Below are positions 35,584-44,070 of a stretch of DNA of 64,000 nt, piece by piece. The DNA lies in assembly GCA_965215225.1 (NCBI GenBank), contig OZ244039.1, positions 2,232,001 through 2,296,000 of the forward strand, written 5' to 3'. Below the pieces are notes generated by a model. The model worked only from the letters and a program-made list of their open reading frames with translations. It was not told the DNA's origin and did not search any database. The stretch's first letter is position 1; every line of letters starts with the position of its first letter. The stretch comes from G965215225 sp965215225. Its GTDB lineage: Bacteria > Pseudomonadota > Gammaproteobacteria > CBDBNL01 > JAAOII01. The translations under genes and the position numbers were made by a program.

Positions 35584-37023
35584 CTACTCTTCTTGGGGGA
35601 AGCTGAGGTCGGGGAGGTTGGATACTTCTTTTAGGGTGGTGAGGCTTAGTTGGACTAGCTTGCCGATTAGGTCAATGATGTAGCGAGGATTATCAGACCA
35701 TTCATTTGGGTCCTGCTTGATGCCACTATCCTTATCAATCTTTACCTGATAGCATTCCATCAGCCATTCTAGTGCCGACTTGCCATTCACTATGTAGTCA
35801 TAGGCTTCCAGTGGAATGCCTTCAATGAAAATATGGTCGTTGTATTTAATACAGCTTCTATCTGGGTCGCGCGCCGTGCCAGCAAAGTGCATCTTGGTGA
35901 CGCGATAATGGTCCCTTTCATCTCTTTTATCTCTTTTGTCTCTTCTGCCTCTCTCGCTCCCCTTGCCAGTTTCGTGGATCTGTAAATCATAGGGAGTCAA
36001 TTCTTCATAGCCAGTGTGGAGCTGTCCCAACCGCCTGCCCGCCTCACTGAAAGCCCAGAAGTCCTTTTGGCTGTTGGCAAAGGGAATGTGAGGTAGCAGC
36101 TTATAAAGGTCGGCTCTAAACTTGATTCTATAGCTGGGATGGTGCAGCAGCCCATAGACATAGTAGAAGATGGCATCCCTATCAATTCGCTTGTCATTGT
36201 AGTGAGAGCGAAAAGTTTCAAGAGCGTAAGAAGAAATATTGTCCTGTCTGCCATTGTCATCGCTGCTGGCAAGATCCTCTTGTTTCTTGCTATAGACATA
36301 ACGGGGGAAACACTGGCCGGTATTATGGAAATGCAAATTAGGCAGCCTAGCTACCATCAGAGCAGAAAAATTAACCAAGCTGCCTATGCCAGTCACACAG
36401 ATGGCTTGATTGATTGAATCCGGCTGAGGGAAGAAACTGGGTTGGCGATAAACGCTATTATTAAACTGCCTATCAAAGTAGAGGTGCTTGGGTACAAAAG
36501 GGCGATAGAAGGTAGGACGAATATGGCTAAAATCTACTTTACCCTTCTTACCTTTAGCTAGATCAGCTTGGAGGAAACCATCCCATTTTATTTTGGTCTT
36601 GTCCATACTAAGGACGGGAGATAGACTGCTATCCTCCTCCTTCTTACGCTGATAGCTTCGAAGCTGTTGGTTGTAAAAATCAATCATCCTTTTCATATTC
36701 TCTTTCAAGGAGGAAAGAGAAAAGTTATATGCCCAACTGTCTCTATTTGTTGAAACTCCAAGACTATATTGATTAAAGATAGCTGGCTGGGGCGTCGAGC
36801 CGGGTTTGGTCTTATTTGCCTTGTCTCCCAGAGGAATAAACTTGGCAAAGTGGGGATCTCGTTGGTTTATCCAGTCGTGATGAGAATTGGGCTTAATCCT
36901 CTGCCATGACACTCTTGCCACTGAAGCCAGCCGTCTCAATTTGGCCAGCTTCTCTTTTCGGCTGAGATAGTCGCCTATATCACGGTAGTAGAGCCGATGG
37001 AGTGGAGGAGGAAGGGGAGGAGT
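35584..37023 (-). CDS. C-terminal (target-recognition) part of a phase-variable Type ISP RM enzyme
   Basis: The frame is open from the poly-C tract (37024-37039) down to 35584. It begins with a Pro-rich stretch, then LHRLYYRDIGDYLSRKEKLAKL, which is the standard post-methyltransferase linker of Type ISP/LlaGI-like enzymes. The remaining 450 codons form the target-recognition region (FRADLYKLLPHIPFANSQKDFWAFSEAGRRLGQLH is typical, here noted as LPHIPFANSQ and FWAFSEAGR). No start codon is needed if it is fused to the upstream part. At 16 bases the tract puts it one frame away, so the enzyme is truncated. Confidence 0.85.
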   Translation of the reverse strand, partial: TPPLPPPLHRLYYRDIGDYLSRKEKLAKLRRLASVARVSWQRIKPNSHHDWINQRDPHFAKFIPLGDKANKTKPGSTPQPAIFNQYSLGVSTNRDSWAYNFSLSSLKENMKRMIDFYNQQLRSYQRKKEEDSSLSPVLSMDKTKIKWDGFLQADLAKGKKGKVDFSHIRPTFYRPFVPKHLYFDRQFNNSVYRQPSFFPQPDSINQAICVTGIGSLVNFSALMVARLPNLHFHNTGQCFPRYVYSKKQEDLASSDDNGRQDNISSYALETFRSHYNDKRIDRDAIFYYVYGLLHHPSYRIKFRADLYKLLPHIPFANSQKDFWAFSEAGRRLGQLHTGYEELTPYDLQIHETGKGSERGRRDKRDKRDERDHYRVTKMHFAGTARDPDRSCIKYNDHIFIEGIPLEAYDYIVNGKSALEWLMECYQVKIDKDSGIKQDPNEWSDNPRYIIDLIGKLVQLSLTTLKEVSNLPDLSFPQEE

Positions 37024-40000
37024 GGGGGGGGGGGGGGGGTAAAGGAGAAGGAGGCGGGATTACGAACCAGAAAGGTTATCGCAATGGTAGCACGAGAGTT
37101 TTGACCAAAAATCCCTCCACCTTCTCGCTTTTGTTTTTCACCAAAGACTCGTGCATTCCCTCTCAGATTGAAGCAATAGACACTGGTGAAATCTTTGAGC
37201 AGATGTTTACGAAGCCCATCCGCCGCATTGCCATCTATATAACCGCCATTGGTGACAAAGCCAATGATCCCTTCATCACCCAATCTATCGGTTGCCCAGC
37301 GAATGGCGCGAATATAGGAATCATAAAGACTTGCTTTACGATTTGCAGATGAATCAGCGGCATAGGTAGAGCGAATCTTTTCATCCAACTTAGGATAAGG
37401 CAGGTTGGGACGGTTGTCATGAGGATTCTTTTGCCCAGCCGAATAAGGAGGATTACCGATAATTACTTGAATGGTTTTTTCTTTTTGCCTGAGGGCACGG
37501 CGCGAGTTAATCGGCAGAATTTGAGATATCATATCCTTCATATCCTCATCCTCATATAGTTGGAAGCTGTCGGTTAACACCATACCTTCAAAGGAGCTAT
37601 AGTCACTGTCTTTCCGCTGGCGTCTATAGTGAAATGCTTGTTCTATATTAATGGCGGCTATGTAGTATGCCAGCAGGACTATCTCATTGGCGTGGAGTTC
37701 CTTAGTATATTTATGCCTTAGATCCTCGTCCTTGATAAGCTCAGATTGGAGCAATCGGCTAATGAAGGTGCCAGTGCCGGTAAATGGATCCAACACATTG
37801 ACATTCTCACTGCTGAGACTGCGACCGAATTCTTTTTGTAGCAGGCTATTGACACTATGGAGGATGAAATCCACCACCTCAGGCGGAGTATAGACTATGC
37901 CGAGCTGCTCTGCCATCTTGGGAAAGGCAGTGCGGAAGAATTCTTCATAGAGCTCGTTGATGACCTTCTGCTTGCCTGATATATTGTCAATGCCCCTGGC
38001 TCTCTCTGCCACGCTCTCATAGAAGCCCTCCAACTTCTTGGTTTCCACCCGAACATTCTTCTCTTCCAATAGATCCAACATATTCTGCATGGCAATAGAA
38101 ACTGGATTGCGATCAGCAAAGTCATAGCCCTCAAACAGAGCATTGAAGACCGGCTGAGTCACCATATGTTGACTCAGCATGTCTATGGCATCTGCTTGAC
38201 TAACGGCTGGGTTGAGGTTCCGCCTCAAGCCAGTAAGAAAAGTTTTGAAGGTCTTGTCCCCCTTCTTCTCCATCTTCTTTACCTGGGCCTTAATCCTATG
38301 GTTGCTAAGCTGGGCTATCTCGCCCACATCCTTCGCCCACTTCTCCCAATAGCGCCTATCACCACATTTGAGCACCACCCGCGCCAAAATCGCCTTGCGC
38401 CAGGCACCTATATCCAGCGATAGCTGGACGGCATCCACCTTTTCTTTAACTTCATCAGCAGGCAGCTCCTTCCCAATCACATCCACAACTATACGCTCGC
38501 TGTCCTGTTCATTCAGCTCTATCCTATTGACCTCCGCATTAAACCTATTGTCATGAGAGCGCAATGCTTGAAGCACATCCCACACCACCCGATAATTGCT
38601 ATCCTTATCCAGCGCCTTTGCCGCATCCTCATCCAGCGAGACCGGCACCGGCAGGATGATATAACCATACTTCTTGCCAGGTGATTTGCGCATCACCCGA
38701 CCAACCGATTGAACTATATCCACTAGCGAGTTGCGCGGCGACAGAAATATCACCGCATCTAAAGCCGGCACATCCACCCCCTCAGACAAACAGCGGACAT
38801 TACTCAATATATGACAGCCATAGCCAGTCGGTCCCTCCCTCAACCACCTGAGCGCCTCATTGCGTTCAAGCACATTCTGCGTGCCATCTACATGTCTCAT
38901 CTCGCATTCAAGCACCTTCTCTTCTGGCGACTCTTGGGAACGCTCCTTTTGATGATAGGCATCTATTATCTCGGTGAACTGCTCGGTAATTTGAACCGAT
39001 GACTTAATCTTGGAACAAAAGGCAACCGCTCGCTTCATCGGCTCCGTGTCCCGCTCCATCCCAGCCGCTTCTATATTCGCAATCCGCTTTGCCAAACCAT
39101 TCCAACAGCCTATCAACTTGGCCGTGTCATTCAACTCTAAACTGGTCTCCAAATTCGCATAGTCCTTAGAGGAGACCCCCAGAATCAGCACCTTATAATC
39201 AGCGAGCAGATCCTGACTAACCGCAGTAGAAAAATCAAGCCAGTGGAGTTCTTTGCCATAGCTGGCTTCATCATCCATTGAGAAGACCTCCACATCCCGC
39301 TCCTTTGCCTTTTGCTTGTCCGACTCCCTATAGATGCGCGGCGTCGCCGTCATATACAGCCGCTTATTCGCCCTAATATAGTCATTCTTATGAACCAGCA
39401 CAAAAGGAGAGGTCTTCTTGGCTTCGGTCTCTATGCCAGTCGTCCGATGGGCTTCATCGCAGATAATCAAATCAAAGTCCTCATCAAATTGCTGCTGAGC
39501 CTTGGCAACCACCTCAATCGACTGATAGGTAGCAAAAACAACCGTCATCCCCTTCCTGTCTCGCCCAGCCAATCCATCCGCTAGCTTCTCGCTGTTGGTG
39601 GTGGGTGCCATACCCAGCTCGCTAATTGGCGTATCCTCCTCGTCCTTGCCGGCCTTGGCGTCCGAACAGACCGCAAAAATCTGGGCTAGCTTATCCGCCT
39701 GTGCCGTCCATTCCCTTAGCACCTGAGATAGCAATGCCAAAGAGGGAACTAGCAGAAGTATCAGACCCTCTCGGTTCGGCTTCTTTTTCAGCAGCCGTTC
39801 GGCTATCTTCAACGAGACCAGAGTCTTGCCAGTGCCACACGCCATTATCAACTTGCCCCTGTCGGCAGTCTTAAGCCCCTTAAGGACATCGGCTACCGCC
39901 TCTTTTTGATGAGACCATAGCTTCTTCTTGTCAGCCTTCAAAGGAGCAAGATAGGCCTGCTTGCCTTCTTCCAGCCTGGCGCGAGCCCCCGCTGGCGCTA

Positions 40001-40412
40001 TCTCATAAAAATCCACTAGTGAGCAAGGAATACGAAATCCATCCATGACCTCTCGCGCCACCTGACCTATCTTGGCGGTCGTGCTAATGACAAAACACTC
40101 GCTGAACTCTGCCTTACCAAAAGACATGCCAGCAGCGGCAAGGAAAGCATCTATGCCCGCCTTATTAAGATGCTCTTGGGGGTCATAGTATTTACATTGA
40201 ATGGCGCACAGAGCGCCATCTTTCCTTTGCGCAACTAAATCTATGCCAATGTCTTTCTGGGAGATTCCCTTATCCTTAGCCCATTCACCCCATAGCCACA
40301 CATCACTAAACTGGTGTTGGTAAAGAGGATAGGCGCGTAGATAATTTCTCACCCAGCGTTCAAAAAATTTCCCCTTAACCACATTGCTAGGTGTGTTTGT
40401 TTGGCTTGTCAT
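36975..40412 (-). CDS. N-terminal part of a Type ISP restriction-modification enzyme (nuclease-helicase-methyltransferase)
   Basis: In the Type ISP/LlaGI-like family one polypeptide recognises, methylates, translocates along and cuts DNA. Domains in order: an Mrr-like nuclease with D58 and QCK 72-74; a superfamily 2 helicase with Walker A ACGTGKT at 191-197, DEAH at 319-322, TATPR at 355-359 and motif VI SVGRVMRK near 569-576; a coupler; and a gamma-class N6-adenine methyltransferase with DPFTGTGT at 874-881 and NPPY at 987-990. After residue about 1127 the coding strand has 16 Cs, then an out-of-frame tail and stop at 36975. Fourteen or seventeen Cs would join it to the target-recognition part, giving about 1,600 aa, the family norm. 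Confidence 0.92.
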   Translation of the reverse strand: MTSQTNTPSNVVKGKFFERWVRNYLRAYPLYQHQFSDVWLWGEWAKDKGISQKDIGIDLVAQRKDGALCAIQCKYYDPQEHLNKAGIDAFLAAAGMSFGKAEFSECFVISTTAKIGQVAREVMDGFRIPCSLVDFYEIAPAGARARLEEGKQAYLAPLKADKKKLWSHQKEAVADVLKGLKTADRGKLIMACGTGKTLVSLKIAERLLKKKPNREGLILLLVPSLALLSQVLREWTAQADKLAQIFAVCSDAKAGKDEEDTPISELGMAPTTNSEKLADGLAGRDRKGMTVVFATYQSIEVVAKAQQQFDEDFDLIICDEAHRTTGIETEAKKTSPFVLVHKNDYIRANKRLYMTATPRIYRESDKQKAKERDVEVFSMDDEASYGKELHWLDFSTAVSQDLLADYKVLILGVSSKDYANLETSLELNDTAKLIGCWNGLAKRIANIEAAGMERDTEPMKRAVAFCSKIKSSVQITEQFTEIIDAYHQKERSQESPEEKVLECEMRHVDGTQNVLERNEALRWLREGPTGYGCHILSNVRCLSEGVDVPALDAVIFLSPRNSLVDIVQSVGRVMRKSPGKKYGYIILPVPVSLDEDAAKALDKDSNYRVVWDVLQALRSHDNRFNAEVNRIELNEQDSERIVVDVIGKELPADEVKEKVDAVQLSLDIGAWRKAILARVVLKCGDRRYWEKWAKDVGEIAQLSNHRIKAQVKKMEKKGDKTFKTFLTGLRRNLNPAVSQADAIDMLSQHMVTQPVFNALFEGYDFADRNPVSIAMQNMLDLLEEKNVRVETKKLEGFYESVAERARGIDNISGKQKVINELYEEFFRTAFPKMAEQLGIVYTPPEVVDFILHSVNSLLQKEFGRSLSSENVNVLDPFTGTGTFISRLLQSELIKDEDLRHKYTKELHANEIVLLAYYIAAINIEQAFHYRRQRKDSDYSSFEGMVLTDSFQLYEDEDMKDMISQILPINSRRALRQKEKTIQVIIGNPPYSAGQKNPHDNRPNLPYPKLDEKIRSTYAADSSANRKASLYDSYIRAIRWATDRLGDEGIIGFVTNGGYIDGNAADGLRKHLLKDFTSVYCFNLRGNARVFGEKQKREGGGIFGQNSRATIAITFLVRNPASFSFTPPPPPLLPFLLHSIGSTTVI
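37024..37039. repeat. Poly-G/C tract (16 nt) splitting the Type ISP gene
   Basis: Sixteen Gs on the plus strand lie exactly between methyltransferase and target-recognition parts. Frame arithmetic gives a full-length product only when the length leaves remainder two on division by three (14, 17, 20). The state seen is OFF. Confidence 0.9.
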
Positions 40413-40944
40413 AATGCCCCAATCTCAATCATAAGTATATCTTCTATTTGAATAGCATTTGAAGTAGCGTCTATTATAGCATTTATTCAAGCGCCTCATC
40501 TATTCCGCCATTTGAATAGCACTTGAACTAGCGTCTATTATACCTTTATATACTCTTATATACTCTCTATATCCTTCTCTACTCTTATACTTTCTCCATA
40601 CCTCTCTATATCCTCTCTCTATCCTTATACTTTCTCCATACCTCTCCCTATACCCTCTCTCTCAATTCCAACACCAAGCCCTCAAGTATATTCAGTCGGG
40701 AGGCATCTGTGCTTGTTGTTCTTCTCTGAATGCAAATTTTTCCTGTCTGTTGTTTAATTGCTTTGATATTGTCAATCAATCGCTTATAATCCACCCTATG
40801 AAAAAAATCTTCAAAGGCTTGTCAATCTAAGCAGCTATAATAAGACACCATGCTAGATGATAAGTTTAATCTAGGTTTAATTTTTCGGTCGTTTAATAGC
40901 TTTTTGTTATTGAATTTGTCATTAAGTCAGTATAATAAAACACT
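40413..40944. other. Intergenic stretch with short repeats upstream of lipoprotein and ISP genes
   Basis: No gene is seen. A direct repeat (TTGAATAGCATTTGAAGTAG and TTGAATAGCACTTGAACTAG with their GCGTCTATTATA continuation) lies near 40450-40480 and 40513-40545. A pyrimidine-rich run of TATACTCTCTATATCC type covers about 40550-40660. The divergent promoters of the ISP gene and the lipoprotein gene must lie here. Confidence 0.5.
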
Positions 40945-43314
40945 ATGGCAATTAAATTTAATTTTTTCCAGCAGCTTTTTGCTATGACTCCTCCCTTGCT
41001 TAGGCATTCATATTCTCTGGCAAAGGGATGTCTCTTCTTCTTAGCTGGAATCAGCTTCCTGGTTCTTACTGCTTGTGCTGGTGGTGGGGGAGGATCCGGT
41101 TCAAGTGGGAGTTCTGCCAGCGCTTTTGAGGTAGAGCTCACTTTTGCTCCCATAGAAAACGGTTTTCGCATAAGCAACCAATCGGACTTTGGCGATTTCG
41201 TTGTTTTGAGGATCACAGCAACCAGTGGAGAGAATGTTGAAGAGGAAGAAGTCAAGACAGCCGACTTTGTTAATGACAGCTATGATTTTACTGGGCTACT
41301 TGACCTTGATTGGAAGTTTGAGGTTATAGGGATTCTTAGTGATGGTGGGGAGCGGGAAATAGTGATAGATTTTGTTTGGGCTGACAATAAGGCAGACCAC
41401 AACAACGGTGGCATTCGGCCAGGTGCCAATCATGATGGGGATGGGCGAGCGGATAGTGAGGATCCAGATGACGATAATGATGGGGTGGAGGATGGTTCAG
41501 ACGGATGTAGGACTGGTGAGACAGATTGGATGAGCAATTCATCGACCGACCATGATAATGATGGTTGCCGTGATGCAGGTGAGGATGACGATGATGATAA
41601 TGATGGGGTAGGTGATAGTTCAGACGACTGTTCTCGTGGGGAGACAGATTGGACAAGCAATTCCAATACCGATAATGATGGGGATGGTTGCCTTGATGAT
41701 AGTAGTGAAGATACAGATGACGATAACGATCGATTGGCTGATAATCATACGAGAGAGCAACTGAGTGGTTTAGGTGGAAAGAGTTGTTCGCTGTTGGTGG
41801 ATTGTGATGGGGACACTGTCAGAGATATGGATGAAGTGGCGGCAGGTTGTGTAACAAAAGTCGATTGCGATAATGATGGAGCGGGGGATGGGGATGAGAT
41901 AGCTGGATGTATATTAAACCCTGATTGCGATGGGGATGGTTCAATGGATGGAGCGGACATAGATGATGATGGCGATGGGTTGATAGAGATAGGCACACAC
42001 CAGGAATTGAATTCGGTGAGGTATGCTCTAAATGGCAATGGGAGCAGGTCATCGGAGATGGCGGCGCTCAACACCACTGGCTGTGGTGGTGATGGTAGCA
42101 TTACTGAATGTTCTGGCTATGAGCTGGTTGATAATATAAGTCTTGCAACCTATGCGGATGATGAAGGAGGCAAAGGCTGGCAGCCCTTGGGTCATGATAC
42201 AGATAGTGCTACAGATGGATGTCAAGGACCTGCTTTTAATGGGACTTTTGAGGGCAATGGCTTTATGATTAGTGATTTAAACATCAGTCGTTCGGGTGAG
42301 AATTGTGTGGGTTTGTTTGGTCATATTGCCGCGGACTCAGAGATTCGCAATCTGACTCTTCGTGGCGACACAGTGATAGGTGAGAATAACGTAGGCGGTT
42401 TGGTGGCGTTTGGTCAAGGAGCTCGGATAGCTTATTCTTCGGTTTCGATGAACGAAATTAAAGGCAATCGTTTGGTCGGCGGTTTAATGGGGGATGGTGG
42501 ATCGACTCGGATTCATTCTTCATCGGTGTCGGTAGCTAGGGTGATAGGAGTTGGTAGCGGTTTGCTTTCTCATTCATCTATAAGCGGTCTGGTGGGGAGA
42601 GGTACATTGGCTCGGATCCATTCTTCTTCGGTTGTGGCGGGTGAGGTGAGCGGGAGTGCTTTTGTAGGTGGTCTGGTGGGGAATGGTAAATCGGGACAGA
42701 TTTTTTCTTCTTCGGTTGTGGTAGCTGAGGTGAGCGGGAGTGATACTGTGGGCGGTCTGATAGGGGATGCTGGCGGCGCTCAGATATTTTCTTCATCGGT
42801 CGTGGTAGGTGAGATAAGCGGGATTAATGATGTAGGTGGTCTGGTGGGAAATTTTGTCGATGGCAAGGTTGCCTATTCTTATGTGGTCTCAGGCAGTGAT
42901 ACTGCTATGCTGGTTGGGGGTGGAAGGGATGCTACTGGAGCTGCTTCCTATTGGGACAGTGATACTAGTAGTGCCACTAGTGAAAACATTGGTGCCCCTC
43001 AGACCACTAGTGCTCTTCGTACACCAGATGACTATGAGGGAATTTATGACACTTGGGACGATAACCCAATTATGTTTAGCGATGGGGCGATCGACGAGCC
43101 ATTGGCAGTCTGGTGTGATAAGGATAAGAGTGGGAGTATTGAAGAAGCAGAAGAAATTGATGCCAATCGCATTTGGGATTTTGGTGATTCGGATGAATAT
43201 CCCGCCATTCGCTGCACTCCAATCAGTCCTACTGAATGGCGTAGCTGGTGGTCTTTGGAAAGTGGCAAACCCCAGTTAGACCAGACCCTTCTAAACCAAG
43301 AGTTGAACAAATAG
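40945..43314 (+). CDS. Lipoprotein with thrombospondin type 3 and GLUG repeats
   Basis: This 789-aa protein is predicted to be surface-exposed. The leader of about 38 residues ends in lipobox LVLTAC with a Gly/Ser linker. Residues about 150-340 are Asp-rich thrombospondin type 3-like repeats (DPDDDNDGVEDGSDGC; DNDGDGCLDD). Residues about 430-650 contain GLUG repeats (VGGLVG, SSSVVAGEVSGS) interleaved with short Ser-rich strands. The C-terminal module (DEPLAVWCDKDKSGS, IWDFGDSDEYPAIRCTP, EWRSWWSLESGKPQL) is shared with the genes at 21077 and 23136. No homopolymer tract is present, so unlike its paralogue it should be expressed constitutively. Confidence 0.85.
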   Translation: MAIKFNFFQQLFAMTPPLLRHSYSLAKGCLFFLAGISFLVLTACAGGGGGSGSSGSSASAFEVELTFAPIENGFRISNQSDFGDFVVLRITATSGENVEEEEVKTADFVNDSYDFTGLLDLDWKFEVIGILSDGGEREIVIDFVWADNKADHNNGGIRPGANHDGDGRADSEDPDDDNDGVEDGSDGCRTGETDWMSNSSTDHDNDGCRDAGEDDDDDNDGVGDSSDDCSRGETDWTSNSNTDNDGDGCLDDSSEDTDDDNDRLADNHTREQLSGLGGKSCSLLVDCDGDTVRDMDEVAAGCVTKVDCDNDGAGDGDEIAGCILNPDCDGDGSMDGADIDDDGDGLIEIGTHQELNSVRYALNGNGSRSSEMAALNTTGCGGDGSITECSGYELVDNISLATYADDEGGKGWQPLGHDTDSATDGCQGPAFNGTFEGNGFMISDLNISRSGENCVGLFGHIAADSEIRNLTLRGDTVIGENNVGGLVAFGQGARIAYSSVSMNEIKGNRLVGGLMGDGGSTRIHSSSVSVARVIGVGSGLLSHSSISGLVGRGTLARIHSSSVVAGEVSGSAFVGGLVGNGKSGQIFSSSVVVAEVSGSDTVGGLIGDAGGAQIFSSSVVVGEISGINDVGGLVGNFVDGKVAYSYVVSGSDTAMLVGGGRDATGAASYWDSDTSSATSENIGAPQTTSALRTPDDYEGIYDTWDDNPIMFSDGAIDEPLAVWCDKDKSGSIEEAEEIDANRIWDFGDSDEYPAIRCTPISPTEWRSWWSLESGKPQLDQTLLNQELNK

Positions 43315-43618
43315 AAACTAGTTTAGAATAGCTAAGCCATTCAATCTAACGGCTAGAGACTAGAAGCCGCAGGGGCTTAGTTTTGAACTTCTTTAGTTTC
43401 CTTCAAATGTCCTTATAAAAGGAAGATAGCTCCAACAAACTCTATTCACCAAAAGGCTTTTATTAGGCATTAGTTTCTTTATTAGGCATTAATTAGGGCA
43501 TTAGTTAGGGCATTGGTTAGGGCATTGGTTAGGGCATTAATATAGGACATTAGTTAGAATAAAATAGTGAATCAGAGGTTTCATACTATAATCCCTGTTT
43601 TTGAAATAGTAAAGAATA
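43315..43618. repeat. Short tandem repeats upstream of rseC
   Basis: No gene is seen. Between about 43455 and 43557 a 12-13 base unit (GGCATTAGTTA and variants) is repeated about eight times. The rseC promoter presumably overlaps or follows this block. Confidence 0.6.
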
Positions 43619-44062
43619 ATGATAGAAGAAGTAAGGGTAATCAAGGTTGATAGCGACCGAATATGGGTGGAAGCAAGCGGCTGCGAAGAATGCTCACAAT
43701 GTGAAGCAGGTGAAGGCTGCCGCAATAGTAGATTGTTTTCTCTTTTTGCCCCTCGGCGCAAAAGCTTCCCTTTATCAAGATCAACCAATTATCAGATGGA
43801 TTATCAAATAGGGGATAAGCTCAGCCTCTCCTTCTCATCTCAAGGACTATTAATAGCCGCAACCTTTGCCTACTTAATACCTTTGATACTCCTATTAGGC
43901 TTATCCTTAGTCGGTCATTTTGTGTTTGCCTTGAGCGAGCCGGCTCTTATCCTTTTTCTTCTCGCCAGTGGTTCTATAATCATAATTATGATGTATCGCC
44001 TTCGTCTAGCAGACAGATGGCATAAATTTCTTATTCCTCGTATAGTTAAACCTCTTCAATAG
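43619..44062 (+). CDS. rseC: RseC/MucC-family protein
   Basis: This inner-membrane protein of 147 aa has an N-terminal cysteine cluster (SGCEECSQCEAGEGC, residues about 20-34). Two transmembrane helices (about 79-98 and 107-125) follow, the standard RseC architecture. RseC homologues act with the sigma-E regulon or the SoxR-reducing system. No rseA or rseB is nearby. topA starts nine bases downstream, suggesting cotranscription. Confidence 0.85.
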   Translation: MIEEVRVIKVDSDRIWVEASGCEECSQCEAGEGCRNSRLFSLFAPRRKSFPLSRSTNYQMDYQIGDKLSLSFSSQGLLIAATFAYLIPLILLLGLSLVGHFVFALSEPALILFLLASGSIIIIMMYRLRLADRWHKFLIPRIVKPLQ

Positions 44063-44070
44063 CTGCCAAT

